64,000 bases of DNA, from contig JAMWFC010000051.1 of assembly GCA_027475525.1 (NCBI GenBank), forward strand, positions 1,439,205 to 1,503,204, given 5' to 3'. The notes beneath the pieces are model-generated. The model had not been told where the DNA came from, made no database searches, and saw only the letters and a list, made by a program, of their open reading frames with translations. Origin of the DNA: Macrolepiota albuminosa. Its lineage: Eukaryota > Basidiomycota > Agaricomycetes > Agaricales > Agaricaceae. This document shows, piece by piece, positions 1-13,388 of the stretch (within the stretch, counting starts at the first letter, position 1; the number at the start of each line of letters is the position of its first letter). Position numbers and translations under genes: made by a program.

Positions 1-1512
<1,512 letters not shown>

Positions 1513-3367
1513 ATGTTGGACAATGAGGCCTTTTATGCCGACAAAATCCAGAAACTGGAAGCCGAATTAAGCGTTTATAAAAGGGCCTACAATGATGTCG
1601 ACACAGAAAGGCGTCAGCTTGAGAAATTACAGCAAGATGCAGTGAGAGAAAGGGAAGACTTGGAAAATCAGATTAAGGTATGCATATCTTCTGACCGCGT
1701 TCGCCATTGTATGTAGACCTATTATTATCAGGGATTTCGTGTCGTAACCCTCCTTGATGGAGATGGCGCTATATTTTCTCCCGACTTGATCGTCCAAGGA
1801 CGGGTAGGCGGACATGCCGCGGCCCAGAAATTATCTGACTATATCCTTCAATATCTGACATCGAACTTTGGGGCTAACCAATATCAACTTTGGGTTTACG
1901 TGTTTTTGAACAAACGTGGACTAGTTGATACATTTGGACGTGTCGGCAATTTTACCGTGAAGTCGAGGTTTGACGATTTTGTCATGGGATTTAATCAAGC
2001 GGCTGAACGATTCCTAATGGTGGATGTCGGTGACGCCAAAGAGGCCGCCGATGCGAAGATCAAAGGTGCTAGCTTTCCTACCGAGCTGGAATCACTTGTC
2101 ATTATATTGATTCCTATGCTAGCTCGCCTCGAAGACGAACTTCGCTTGCCTCAGACATACAGAATTATTTTTGGCGGTAAGTCTGTTGTTGAGGTTTTAT
2201 CTCAAACTGCATGCTAAATTTTGTGCGCCCGTTAGGGTGCCATGACAATGGTTATGTTACCAATCTTAGATCACAAATCACTGCAGGTTTCAAACAGAAA
2301 ATGATTCTCCTTCGAAGCTATACTGAAATGGCAACGGGAATCGTCGACCTCGATCTTCCTGTTCTGACAATTCCGGAACTGTTCTTGGAAAGAAAGTTAA
2401 TTATCCCATCGCACTCCCCGCAAGCGGCGCTCGGACCAGTGATTCCTGCGAAAACGTCGCGCACCGGCTGTGTTGAGAGTCCAGCGTCACTACCTGCAGG
2501 GCTGGATTATCCCGAACAAAGTCAAGGTTCTGGCGCGACGCCCGAACACACTCTGGAAACGGAGAACCCAACTCCTCCACGACGGCTTTCCATGCCATCT
2601 AGTTACTCGTCTGTAGTGCAGGTCACTCAAAAACGTGTTCCAACCCCTGATTTGGATTCAAGCGAGAGTACCACGAGTGAGGCGAGCGACGATCTCCCTG
2701 AGCTCCCGATCCCAACATTCAGGGGATCGAGACATGTTAACCCAACTATCGTGAGTTTGATGGTGTCATTCGAAGCTTTGTGAACGGAGCTTATTGTGAC
2801 CACCATGATGTATCTAGCCCTTGTCGAAACGTACGTATACTAAGCATCCCATCGTGATCTTACGTTGATCCGTACTAAAGACAAACCACCTCCGTGTACC
2901 TTGTTCTACCTGGCAAACTGCAAGCACGGTGCAGACTGCAAATACGGACATGATTACCTCCTCGAGGCGGAGCATTTCAACGAGATCCGCCTGACTGCAA
3001 GCACGGTGCAGACTGCAAATACGGACATGATTACCTCCTCGAGGCGGAGCATTTCAACGAGATCCGCCTGAATGCGAAGAAGGCACCGTGCCCTGCTATT
3101 AATAAAGGTGGGGTTTAATGTCCTTGTTCCTTGGTCAATTGATCGGTAAAGTTAATGACCGAATCGTAGGAGAGGTATGTGTTTGGGGCGACGATTGCTG
3201 CTATGGTCATTATTGCTCGCTGTCGACCAAATGTCATTTCTTCAAACAGGGACGATGCAAATTTGTAGGAGGTGAGCGTTTTGATGAAAGCCTTAGTAAT
3301 TGGCTGGTTGATATCGATACTAGTTGACATGCATAAAGAACCGAAGGTAAACGGCTCTGAGGTATAA
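1513..3367 (+). CDS. CCCH zinc-finger protein (paralog A), interrupted by an assembly-type duplication
   Basis: Member of a basidiomycete CCCH protein family with a conserved N-terminal domain (DUF7923-like). Exons: 1513-1677, 1732-2176, 2236-2750, 2818-2830, 2881-3107, 3170-3271, 3324-3367. A short coiled-coil N-terminus (about residues 1-55) is followed by the conserved domain starting VVTLLDGDGAIFSP and containing GGHAAAQKL, a Ser/Pro-rich linker, a C-x7-C-x5-C-x3-H finger (CTLFYLANC...CKYGH), and a second Cys-rich block (CVWGDDCCYGH...CHFFKQGRC). Exon 5 contains a 77-bp tandem duplication (2917-3070) that shifts the frame. Counted once, the exons sum to 1434 nt, 477 codons plus stop, and the frame matches paralog B throughout. 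Probably an RNA-binding protein; the role is inferred from the fingers only. Confidence 0.85.
2818..2830 (+). other. 13-nt microexon of CCCH paralog A
   Basis: Between introns 2751-2817 (GT...TAG) and 2831-2880 (GTACGT...AAAG). Including it restores the phase and yields PLSKHKPPPC leading into the zinc finger. The paralog at 5203-5215 has a microexon of the same length at the same place. Confidence 0.8.
2917..3070. repeat. exact 77-bp tandem duplication (probable assembly artefact)
   Basis: Units 2917-2993 and 2994-3070 are identical. The unit falls inside a zinc-finger exon, and 77 is not a multiple of 3, so the second copy breaks the frame. Seven other duplications with the same period occur in the window. 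Confidence 0.95.
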
Positions 3368-3863
3368 GTTCTAGCGGGAGAGAGGAGTGAAGATACGAAC
3401 GAGTATCTGCCTTGGCATTGAGATGTAAAAGTATTATGAAGTAAACGGCTCTGAACGGAGACTAGTTTAAACCCAGCGAATTTTGATCGAGGAAAGAACA
3501 CCCTCGAGATTGATCTGACTAAGTGGTTTGTCTCTCAGTCTCTCCCTCGAATCAATTAACCAGAGATGAATGTATCCTTGATATCATGATACTTTGATTG
3601 TTCAACATATAAGGTATGAGCGCAACTGAAGTCGCATCCGTTTGGTGGGGCGCGCCTATATTGCCCCCATCTGTTCGTGTGACATTCGAAGCTTGGACCA
3701 AGTTGCCCGCTCCATTGGTACCTTTCTCAGTCTGGCAATAGAACCGGAGAAGCCGTCTTTAGCTTTCATTTGTATGGAAGGCCGTCGTACTTAAAACCAC
3801 CCCACGTTTTGACTCATTCATACACCTCCTGCCTCCCACTCCACACATTCCTCTCAGCCTATC
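3368..3863. other. intergenic spacer between the two CCCH genes
   Basis: Non-coding by inspection. It should contain the 3' end of paralog A and the promoter of paralog B. No repeat or RNA gene recognised. Confidence 0.5.
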
Positions 3864-5731
3864 ATGGCAACCCAACCGCTGGCAGAGGCCAGCCAGCAGC
3901 TTTGGTATGCTCTCAACTTCAATGTCGCAACAGTCAACTTAGGTCAGATTTTACTCTCAATATTAGGGACGAGACCCTCACCAGGCTGCTCAGTAAATCC
4001 TTCATCCTAACGGTTCCTTTACAATGATCAGTTGACGTTATATAACAGATCTCTCTACGGCGACGGTGAAGCGCAATGTTGAACTCGAAAATAGAGTCTC
4101 CGAATTGGAGGTCGAACTTTCAGTTTGGAAGCAAGCTCACTCGGTCGCTCTTGAGGCATCCGAACGCGAAACGAAAGCACATAATGTGCAAGTTGCTGCT
4201 TTGAACCGTCAAATATCGAATTTGGACTGCTTTAGAGGAGTATCCTTCCCTCATTGATCGTTATTTTAGGATCCTAACAGGACGCCACAGAATCAAAATC
4301 CTCTTATTCTATGTATCGTCAACGGCGACGAAAACGTATTTATTCGGGACCTTTTTGTTCAAGGACAGCAAGGCGGCCGGGCGGCAGCTCAACAGCTCAC
4401 GAAATCTATTGCGGAATACCTCTCTAATGAGGATGTCCACGTATTTGGTCGACTTTCTTTCTGGATTACTGTATACTACAACAAGATTGAATGGGACGAT
4501 CTTCTGAGGACAAATAAGATTTGTACTTCGGAACAATTTGAAGGATTTCTCTCGGTACGTTGTCTTCGTTATCTTTCATGGTCCCTAATTCTCAAATCGC
4601 TTGCTATTCAAGGGTTTTAGTCAATCCTCCCCTCGGTTTTTAATGGTCGATGTTGGATATCATAAAGACACCATTGACTCAAAGATTAAAGGTTGATTTT
4701 TGGTCCTATAATCTGCCCGCTTGCGTTGACTTTTGGCTTAGAATACTTGCAAACTTATATGCGGTTCCCACAAACATTACGTGTGTTCTTTTGTGGTAAG
4801 AAAGTGACAGCCAACAATCAGCATTGTCTATTGATTTGCAGTCCAGGCGGCCGGTCCGACGTCTCAGGATACATGTCGACGTTCGATACTTTGGAGAAGG
4901 AGCAACTGCTGGGCAAGATAGTCATCCTTCGTTCATCCAATGAGCTGGACCTGGACTCGAGACTCCCTTCTTTGCCAAGGCTTACCGTAGAGGGGTTGTT
5001 CATGGCGGAGAAACCGTCAGGAAGAGGTTTTCCGAAGCTTACACCGTTGACTGTGGGCTCATTTAGCAACGTGACAACGAACGGTGGGCTCATAAGTCCG
5101 CAGTCCCCGACTAGAGCAGGTGGGCGTATGGTTGATCCTTCGCTGGTGTGTAAATTTTTCTTGATAATCAAGAACATGCCAGATCTCACAGCTTTATTTT
5201 AGCCCTTACATAGGCGTATGTAATTCGCGTCTTCTTCGCCGAAATTTGACTTGAAAGGGCCACAGAAAATCCGCCGCCCTGTAACGAACATTACCTGATG
5301 ACGTGTTCGAAAGGGGTGACTACTTTCGATAGATTCCGTACGATTGACGACTGACTGCTGGTTCAGGCTGCGATCTGTAAATATTCGCATGATTATATCT
5401 TGACTCCTGAACAATTGTCGTCGCTTGCTAGTAATGCGAAGAAGGCTCCGTGCAATTGGCTTAAAAATGGTGCGTCACAATTGAACTGCGGCGTCACCCC
5501 GCTTATTAGTGACCGGTAGGCGTTCAATGTCCATATGGAGAGAATTGTTGTTGGGGACATACCTGTCCAAATGGCCCTAAGTGCTTCCATCTCAGTAAAG
5601 GAAAATGCTGGTTCAAAGGAGGTAAGCTAGACAAATGCTTGCCTTGAATTGCATTATTAAATGCCGGATTAGAAGCGATGCACTCCGTACTCCCTTCTGG
5701 CGAACGATCTCCTTCGTCAGGCTCAAACTGA
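3864..5731 (+). CDS. CCCH zinc-finger protein (paralog B)
   Basis: Tandem paralog of the preceding gene, intact. Twelve exons: 3864-3904, 3943-3992, 4049-4239, 4270-4554, 4613-4691, 4742-4795, 4847-5145, 5203-5215, 5266-5315, 5367-5469, 5520-5621, 5673-5731. They sum to 1326 nt, 441 codons plus stop. Domains in order: an N-terminal coiled coil (RVSELEVELSVWKQ), the conserved domain (LILCIVNGDENVF, QGGRAAAQQL, FLMVDVGYH), a linker, a C-x7-C-x6-C-x3-H finger (CNEHYLMTC...CKYSH), then SNAKKAPCNWLKNG and a second Cys/His block (CPYGENCCWGHTC...CFHLSKGKC). Likely nucleic-acid binding. Divergence from paralog A is high in the linker and low in the fingers, so the duplication is old. Confidence 0.88.
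5203..5215 (+). other. 13-nt microexon of CCCH paralog B
   Basis: Flanked by GT-AG introns 5146-5202 and 5216-5265. It gives PLHRQNPPPC, the counterpart of PLSKHKPPPC in paralog A, so the microexon predates the duplication. Confidence 0.8.
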
Positions 5732-6080
5732 TACATATACTTTAACAGGAAAGAATACCCCGCGGCCATTAGTCGCTCTATACTATTTCTGATATGTCGC
5801 TCAATTCTTTGGTTATCTATCAATGATCTTCGGATGGAATTCAGTGGTCGCAACCATTAGTTATAATTGTGGACAAACTATCTGTTTTACATATGAAGCC
5901 GTTGCCAACGTTTGATTTCAACATTGACAGAAGGCAGTGAGGGGGAGCATGATTTGGGGGTAATGTTTGGTTCAAATTGCAATCTGATGGCGGCAAATGC
6001 CGTATCGATGTGACCAAAGCGCCTAGTGCTCTAAACTCCAAATCTAGCCGATTGTTTCTGCCATTATTTCAACTACAGCC
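5732..6080. other. intergenic spacer
   Basis: Between the end of CCCH paralog B and the RhoGDI start. Short minus-strand open frames here lack motifs. No feature recognised. Confidence 0.5.
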
Positions 6081-7059
6081 ATGTCCGCAGTAGGCATATT
6101 CTCTTACGCTGTTACATGTTGATTTGACCTCATGTTCAGCACGAAGGAGACGATGATTTCCAGCCCTCTACCACTCCTGGTGCAGTCAATTGCAAACAAA
6201 TGCTGATTGAAATCGGGTACTGATTGACAATCATTCTAGGCTACAAAGTCAGTGCTGCCAAGTCAGCAGAGGAATACGCTAAGCTCGATGCTGAGGATGA
6301 GAGTTTGGCCCGCTGGAAGGCAACACTAGGCATTGTTCCTGGTGCTATGGGCAGCGAGACGAGCGGCCCCAAGGTACGTGAGGGCAGTCTGATGACTCAT
6401 ATTTGACCATCATCTTTCCAGGTCACGGTCCTCACTCTTGAGCTAGACTCTCCGACATTGCCTGCAGGGAAGAAAATCATCTTAGATCTGAAGGATCCCA
6501 TTCGCCTCGCAGAAGCCAAGAAGAATCCTATCACTATAAAGGAGGGCGTCGAGTATAAGTAGGCCAAGGAAACAATGACTTCTTTCGAGAGCTAACGATG
6601 AGTCTCACAGTGTCCGTATCACCTTCAAGGTGAATCACTCAATCATCTCGGTATGTACTAATCGCTTTGAAAGGTGAGATCTGGGTCATAGATACTGTTC
6701 AGGGTGTTCGATACATACAAGTGGTGAAACGGGCTGGCCTGAAAGGTACTGTTGAAAGCTATTAGAGCGGCAGCTACTCTCAATTAACGGCATAAACCAG
6801 TTGATAAGCTCGAGCAAATGCTTGGATCGTACGGTCCTCATCCAAATGGCGAGGCATATGCGAAGAATTTTGACACTGAGGAGTCGCCTTCTGGATTGAT
6901 GGCCCGAAGTGGCACTTATAGCGTCCGCAGTCGTGTTGTCGACGATGACGGAGAGGTCTACGCTGGTATGTCTGTTCTTGTGTTCATCGTTTCGTGTATG
7001 CTCATTACGTGCAAATCGCAGATTGGGAATGGTCCTTCAAATTAGCAAAGGAATGGTAA
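6081..7059 (+). CDS. RDI1: Rho GDP-dissociation inhibitor
   Basis: RhoGDI binds prenylated Rho/Rac/Cdc42 GTPases, extracts them from membranes and holds them GDP-bound in the cytosol. Eight exons: 6081-6089, 6140-6179, 6240-6373, 6422-6558, 6611-6650, 6703-6745, 6801-6965, 7022-7059. They sum to 606 nt, 201 aa plus stop, the usual family size. Visible hallmarks: the regulatory arm (GYKVSAAKSAEEYAKLDAED, ESLARWKATLGIVPG), the immunoglobulin-like fold (VTVLTLELDSP, ITIKEGVEYNVRITFKVN, VRYIQVVKRAGLKVDK), the MLGSYGPHP motif, and the C-terminal WEWSFKLAKEW. The first exon codes only three residues (MSA), which fits common fungal models. High confidence. Confidence 0.95.
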
Positions 7060-7233
7060 ACAAGGACCATAATATCTACCTCTCATATTTTTTCATGAGC
7101 TTGACCTGTCATTCATGTACATTGTCACTTCACATTGCATTATAGTTTTTGAAGAATAACATACCCATATGTATAAAACTGCCTTGATTTAATTAGGAGA
7201 GAAGACTGACTGAAGCGTGGGATTTTGTAGTTT

Positions 7234-8582
7234 ATGCTTTCCCCTATCGTGGTCGTTCCTTATAGTGGCAGATGCCTCACGCGTCTTCAGTGCAATACCT
7301 TGCGTAACAAATCACACTCCCATTTTCTGAGGCGACCCCTCACCCGGTCCAGTCCGCTATTTTCGCATGTCCATGCGCGTTGTTCTACTTCCAATGCTAT
7401 TTCGGTCTCCACATCATGGGTAGACCATCTTCCTCAAAAGGTCCAGCCATATTTATACCTGACACGTATAGACAAACCTATTGGGACTCTTCTGCTGTTT
7501 TACCCGTGTGGTACGTCTTTTTGACCGATTGTGTGCATTGTTGAAGTCATCGCAAGACACTGTAAACAGCATGGTCTATCACGATGTCTTCTTACGCTCT
7601 ACAACTACCATTTACGACACCTCTGACATATATCGGACTTTTTGGGCTCGGGGCAGTCGTCATGCGTGGCGCAGGCTGTACAATCAATGACATGTGGGAC
7701 AAAAATCTCGACAAAGCTGTCGGTGAGTTGAGATAGGACTTAGGACATTGATTCAATATTCAGATTCCTAGAAAGAACCAAGGCCCGACCATTAGCAAGG
7801 GGCGATATATCAACCACTCATGCTATTGTCTTTCTGGGCGCGCAATTGACTGCAGGTCTGGGTGTATTGACGCAACTCAACATGTATAGGTACGTGAAGT
7901 TACAACTCGATCATTAATTTTCACGAAAAGCATTTTATTAGCATCTTACTTGGTGCTTCTTCACTGTCGCTTGTGACAATATACCCCTTCATGAAGAGGG
8001 TAACTTATTGGCCCCAGGCCGTACTCGGTATAACTCGACTTCCATGGGTGTGGTTTCGGGAGATCTAAGTATCCCTCTGTTTAGGCCTTGCCTTCAATTG
8101 GGGTGCGTTACTCGGATGGTCAGCTGTGGCTGGAGCCGTCAACTGGACGGTATGCCTTCCTATGTATGCTGGTGGCGTCTGTTGGACATTGGTTTACGAC
8201 AGCATTTACGCCCACCAAGTAAGCATACCGCAACTGCTGCATCTTTCATGCTGACTGAGTGTGTTAGGACAAGTCGGATGACGTCCTGGTTGGAATTCGA
8301 TCAACCGCTCTTCTCTTTGGAAATCATTCTCGATCGATCCTTAGTGGACTCTCGATGTCCACGGTCTCCCTAATATCATATGCAGGTTATTTAAACGGCC
8401 AGGGGATACCATTTTACGTTGGCATGGGCCTTGCGGCTCTGCAGCTCACGCGCGTGTTGTACCGAACTGATTTTAACAATCGTCCTAGCTGTTGGCGAGG
8501 ATTTGTTGGTTGCGGTTGGGCAGGGTTCTGGATCTGGATGGGTGCCTTGGGGGATTATTCTTTATTATTATATCTCTCGTAA
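7234..8582 (+). CDS. COQ2: 4-hydroxybenzoate polyprenyltransferase (ubiquinone synthesis)
   Basis: COQ2 attaches the polyprenyl tail to 4-hydroxybenzoate in the inner mitochondrial membrane, the first committed step of coenzyme Q synthesis. Six exons: 7234-7510, 7570-7722, 7772-7889, 7942-8027, 8085-8218, 8268-8582. They sum to 360 aa plus stop with consistent phases. The N-terminus is rich in Arg/Ser/Thr, as expected for a mitochondrial presequence. UbiA hallmarks are present: [15 protein letters not shown], the first Asp-rich site [13 protein letters not shown] followed by [11 protein letters not shown], and the second site [16 protein letters not shown]. Several hydrophobic helices follow. 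A presequence this short and the order of motifs match fungal COQ2. High confidence. Confidence 0.95.
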
Positions 8583-8993
8583 AAACAAACATGAAGCGTG
8601 GAGGTGCTGACGATGACGCCTGACTGATCAGAAAGGGCTGGATGAAAAAAGAAGGCAGTCGTAAAAAGTTTTATCATTCGACTAGAAAAACCTTATTTGA
8701 AAAAAAAACGATAGTCGTGTTGGTATCTCCATTTTGAACATTGCAGCCCATCTACCAACAGACTCCCGCAACTCAATTACACGCCGTTTATATACCAGGA
8801 GAACCAGAGGGTTAGTTACGATATATCGGGACCAGCGCCTCCATGTGATGTGAGCGCTTGAGCAACCGGAGACACTCACGTGACTTCGTTATAGTACAAA
8901 ACTCATGCAGTATATTGATACAGACCAAGATCGGAAACAGAAAAGTAGGGGGTCAAGATATGACGGATGTAAGTGCGAATGGTCGGCCAATCT
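8583..8993. other. convergent 3' spacer between COQ2 and RPA3
   Basis: AT-rich, with A- and T-runs near 8698-8710. It holds both 3' ends. No gene recognised. Confidence 0.5.
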
Positions 8994-9483
8994 TTACATG
9001 AACATCCGTGTCAGAAATCGAGGGTCGTGGATGAGCTCCACGGTGTCATTAACAAGCTTTAGATCTACCAGAGGTACATTTTGATCAACGAAAACGCTGT
9101 AAAATCCCTAGAAACGTACCAAGGTCTGAACCTTGATTCACCACCATCATTGCCTTTATCGTCGTTCCATCCATCACTTTGCCAATCACTTCAATGAAGG
9201 GGTCGTCAATCGTAATACCCTGCTGGTTCTCAGCCGCATGTTTTTGGCTTTGATAAATAAGACATACCGTATGTAGCTGTACTGTGACTTCTCCACCATC
9301 ACTTGCCTGGACAGTCATGAATTCTGGATTTTTCTACCATATGTCGACGCGTGCTCAAGAAATCTGAAGAGGGTAGATTACCTGCAGAGTTCTACACGCT
9401 AGTCTGACAGTTTTTCCAACATAATCAGGAAGACGCGCTGCGTTAACGCGTGTAGAGAGGTGTTCCGAAGCCCCAGTAGCCAT
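8994..9483 (-). CDS. RFA3: replication protein A small subunit
   Basis: The 14-kDa subunit of the RPA heterotrimer, which coats single-stranded DNA in replication and repair. Four exons: 9483-9382, 9333-9268, 9222-9120, 9064-8994. They total 342 nt, 113 aa plus stop, the expected size. The OB-fold motifs are STRVNAARLPDYVGKTVRL, ASDGGEVTVQL, FIEVIGKVMDGTTIKAM and, after the last intron, DLKLVNDTVELIHDPRF. The start at 9483 gives MATGASEHLSTRVN, like other fungal RPA3 proteins. A longer upstream frame has no family similarity. High confidence. Confidence 0.93.
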
Positions 9484-10532
9484 GCAAGTTGATTTGGCAA
9501 GTAGAGGGTAAATGCGTTCAATCACGAGGGTTAGCCATAAATGGACGCGACAAGAACTGAGTTTGAATCTTTGAACAATGTTTTCGCTCAAAATCCAGCA
9601 AAACTCGGAATTCAATCCTTATGATGATTTTTGAACGAAATCCAAAAGATCTCTACAAAAACTTTCTAAAGGGTTGCCCGTGCGCGGAACCGGGACCTAG
9701 AAGCATAAACGTCTATGTAATGACTAACAGACCTCGCAGAATCAAAGTCATATGTGTACGCGGCCTGAAGCAGAGGCTTGACACCAACTCGCGTTCGTAT
9801 ATCGAAGGCTGGGAGTGATCCCGCAAGCTCATCGAAAGTAGGTTGGTCACAATCCTAGGCTTTCTGACAGAATAGAGACATCTCGAGATATCGAATTGAA
9901 TTGGATTTCACCATCACCATGAAGATGTTCGTTCGTTAAGATCCTAAAGTCTTCAATCTTCTGGGTGTGATGGTACCAATTTCAGGAGATGCTCGGTGGA
10001 CATGTGCGACGGATGTGTGTTCCAAGTCAAGCTAGGTCAGCTGAACTTAACCCAGGAAATATATTTGTTAATCGAGCTATTGTCAATATATTTTTTGGCC
10101 CTTGAAAAACGTTCACCAGCACCCGTGTATGTGATTGAATAGGTGGAATCAGTCACACTAAGTATGTATGTCCGCGATCTACTGCCTTCCTTTTCCAGGC
10201 TCTCTCAACCAAAGTTTTTTTACAACAGTCATTTGAGCTGTTTGTGGTCATGATCAGGCCTATGACCTTGAAATATAATTACTCTTTGCTAATATATCTT
10301 TGTTGAATTGCTAAACGAAGTCTAAATATTCTGTAGAAAGAATGTACAAACGTGTTTGTGTCGTCACTTCGTAATTCCGTCGTGGCTAGTAAATTAACAA
10401 GTTATAATAGTGGGCCAAAAGAAGCGTTAAGGCGAAAATAAAAATAAAAACAAGAGATTTGACCACTACCAAATGACCTAGATTCGATGAAAGGAAAGAT
10501 GGAATACTAAAAGAATAAGAGATGCGCAAGAA
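9484..10532. other. 1-kb intergenic region, no gene recognised
   Basis: Contains the RPA3 promoter (left) and the 3' end of the Ytp1-like gene (right). From about 10,050 it becomes strongly AT-rich. One 65-codon plus-strand frame (9621-9818) has no motif. Confidence 0.5.
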
Positions 10533-12796
10533 TTAGGCAGAACTGCCATATGAGATAACAGGACATATTCGCGACTTGAGCAAGCCTTTGAAGCCAACGA
10601 TAAATAACGTCCAGCAGAACGCAAAACAAGTTATCGCGACAGCAACGTTGAGGAACATCATAACATCTAGATGAACAAAAATTTAAATGATTTGATGAAA
10701 ATGGAGTTAGCGAGGACAAACCATCACGTCCACGTCGCATAGCGGCAATCGTGACCTCCTCTGTTGAGAACATGAATACCAAACCACCACAGGCAAGGAA
10801 AAATGATCCGAGAGCTTCTGTTGGGGGCCTCGAGGGTAGGACAGACTTTGGAGGACGAAGCCACAAAAAGAAATAGGTCAAGCAACGCAAGACTGAGAAG
10901 GAAACAAGAAGATTGCCCCAAAGTGTATGGATTTGAACCTAGGAGAAATAAATTCAATGTTGTCCAACTGATTTAAAAACGAACCTGGAAAAGATAGGTT
11001 TGAGCATGGGCAGCCATGGCAGCGCCTGTCACACCGATGACGAGGGCTGGGAAGGGGTTAAAGCTTGCGGTATAACTGTGAGGTTCCTCCACAGACTCTT
11101 GAGGGGCACGCTCAATTCGTGAAGTGTGAAAGGCTGAAGAAGCCAGCCATTTGCGAATGAGCTTAGACTCAATACCCATGCCTTCAAAAGAAGTTAGAGG
11201 TGATTTTCCATGAAAATATTCAGTATAAAGCTCACCGATCAGACCTGCGAAACAGAACATCACTGCGATCCCAATATGCTGGATCTGCTTGGTCGTGAAT
11301 GGATCACCAGCATGAGCTCCGAATCTCTCCATCCACATGTTTGTTGCTCCATACAAGAAGATAACAAAGGATTCAGTGAACTCCGCGGAGACATAGCTTT
11401 TGTTGTGTGGTGCTTGATTCCATGCCCAACCAAGGTCGGCGAAGGATCCAAGAAAACGAGCAAAAGTGACGAGACCATATGACCAGAATATACCGCCCTC
11501 TGAGAATAATATTGAGAAGGTGAAAATTGTTACAAGAATAGATGAAACGCACTAATTAAATGGGCCAAACAACCATTAACGTAGTTCCCACGGCATCCAC
11601 CTAGATCATTGTCAACGAACGAAGAGTCATAAAAGTCTGAAGAAACGCACCAGTGTAGATAACGATGCCGAGGAGAGTCTGCCACAGACCTGCGAAAACC
11701 AAAGATCTTTCCACCACCACAAAACATCCCTTCCCAATCCGTTGTAGGAGCCCTACCTTCGATTTCAAATTCTCCTTCACATGCTGAATTGTGTCGAGAG
11801 AATGCGATGGAGAAGCGCTTCCAAAAAGAGTTCTTTCAGAAGCAGTAGAATGTTTGCGATAGTGGTGGCGGTGATGGTGCACATTACTGGCCCACTGCGC
11901 AGTATCACCTGTATATTCCTCGATCGGGTCAAGATCTCCCGATTGCGGTTCCGGAGAAGAAAGGGTGAATTTCGCTTCTTCGAATTCTTCTGCTTCATCG
12001 ACGAGTCCAGCATATTCAGCAGAATATCGGTCGTGATCATTCTTATGTCCTAGAATTGCAATCTGCCAAAACGCCTTGATGGTGAATGTCTTTCCACTCC
12101 TGAAAAATGAGCAGATGCGGCGAACGATTGTGAGGATATCAATCGTGGATAGCGAAAACACAACTGCAAGAGTGAGATATCCTTGCGTTGTATGCACTGA
12201 GCCTATCACGCCAGGTTAATATCTCGAAATAGAGGCATGACGTCGACGAACCTTCGTACCTGTGCGTAAAGCCAAAGCCCATCAGATTAAGGAAACACAC
12301 GATACAAATGCCGATCACATACATATTAGGCGTGAGCTTTTTATACAGGCGACTCGAAGCACATCCAAGTACACACAATACCCAGAACGCGACCACAGCT
12401 AATCCTCGGGCCGCATGCTTAACAGACCTCATGGCAATTCCTGATCTCTCAAGTCAGACCCTTTCTTTGCTGCTTGATTCTAGTATATTTGTTACCTATT
12501 GGTAGCGCGGCGAAGAAAGCGAGACTCATGAAGATGATATGAGCAATCATCAGCCCAGGATACCTTGTATCCTCTCCTGAGCCTTCGTAGTCGATTGTGT
12601 AGTATGACTCAGGAGTTGGGGAATGGTACATGGTGACTTCGGTCTCGTTCAACACAGTGAGCGGGGCGGCATGGGAATTATGGTGGTGAGATTGGTCCCT
12701 GGAAGCCAGAAGGACAGTGGACGCTTGGGCGCTTACAACGAAGAATGCTGCGATCAGAGCCAGGCCTTGAAGACGTGCGGGAGGCCGCGAACGCAT
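10533..12796 (-). CDS. Ytp1-like polytopic membrane protein
   Basis: Homolog of the fungal Ytp1 family (N-terminal DUF2427 plus C-terminal Ytp1 domain), integral membrane proteins of unclear function. The start at 12796 opens a signal-like segment (ARLQGLALIAAFFVVSAQAS). Exons join through GT-AG introns to give YPGLMIAHIIFMSLAFFAALPIG, then FWVLCVLGCASSRLYKKL, GFGFTHRYEGSVHTTQGYLT, a hydrophilic His-rich loop (NVHHHRHHYRKH), then the Ytp1 core: GGIFWSYGLVTFARFLGSF, FADLGWAWNQ, SAEFTESFVIFLYGATNMWM and a C-terminal run of hydrophobic helices. The last exon reads MFLNVAVAITCFAFCW and ends at 10533. Family call is good. The His-rich loop could bind metal, but that is only a guess. Confidence 0.87.
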
Positions 12797-13388
12797 GATG
12801 TACAGAAGCGGGCTCCTTAGAACTCAGCAATCTCGTGTTTTATAAGACGGCTGACGATATGGACGGAAGATGTGTGAAAGGATGATAGTAAGCAAGTTCC
12901 CGGGGAAAGATCAACTGTTGTGTTGACCATTCTCTTAAGTCTCGGTAGTGTTTAACGACGTTTCGGAAACGAAGTTCCATCTCGGTCAAATCTCAAACTC
13001 GTGATCTTTCTGGCAAGTTCCATTATGTCGAATGTTGTTCCTTATTTGGTTCCATCCATGCGAATCTGAATCGCTCAAACTTCCTCCGAGTTATTCTGGT
13101 TACTCCTGTGGTGTCTGGTCATGCGCGTTTTCCTATGTTTTTTCTAGAAGTACCAAATTAACCCGTCGAAGTGTTAAAGTTCCGCGATGAGCACCACTAC
13201 TTGAGTCAGCAGTTATAGCGTGATGATTACGTATGATCTGTCCTTCCGCCGGTGTTGCCGCGCGTGTATGCATCTGTGCCGCGTGCTTGCTTTCAGTGTC
13301 GGGAAGCGGTTTTTGATTGTGGTGAGTCAACGAAAGTTTTTGTGCATACGGGCGGGATTCATGCATAATGACATGCGCGTATTTAGAC
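12797..13388. other. divergent promoter region (Ytp1-like / MFS transporter)
   Basis: 592 bp between two start codons on opposite strands. A 111-codon minus frame overlaps it but has no motif and runs across the first exon of the MFS gene. No separate gene supported. Confidence 0.5.
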
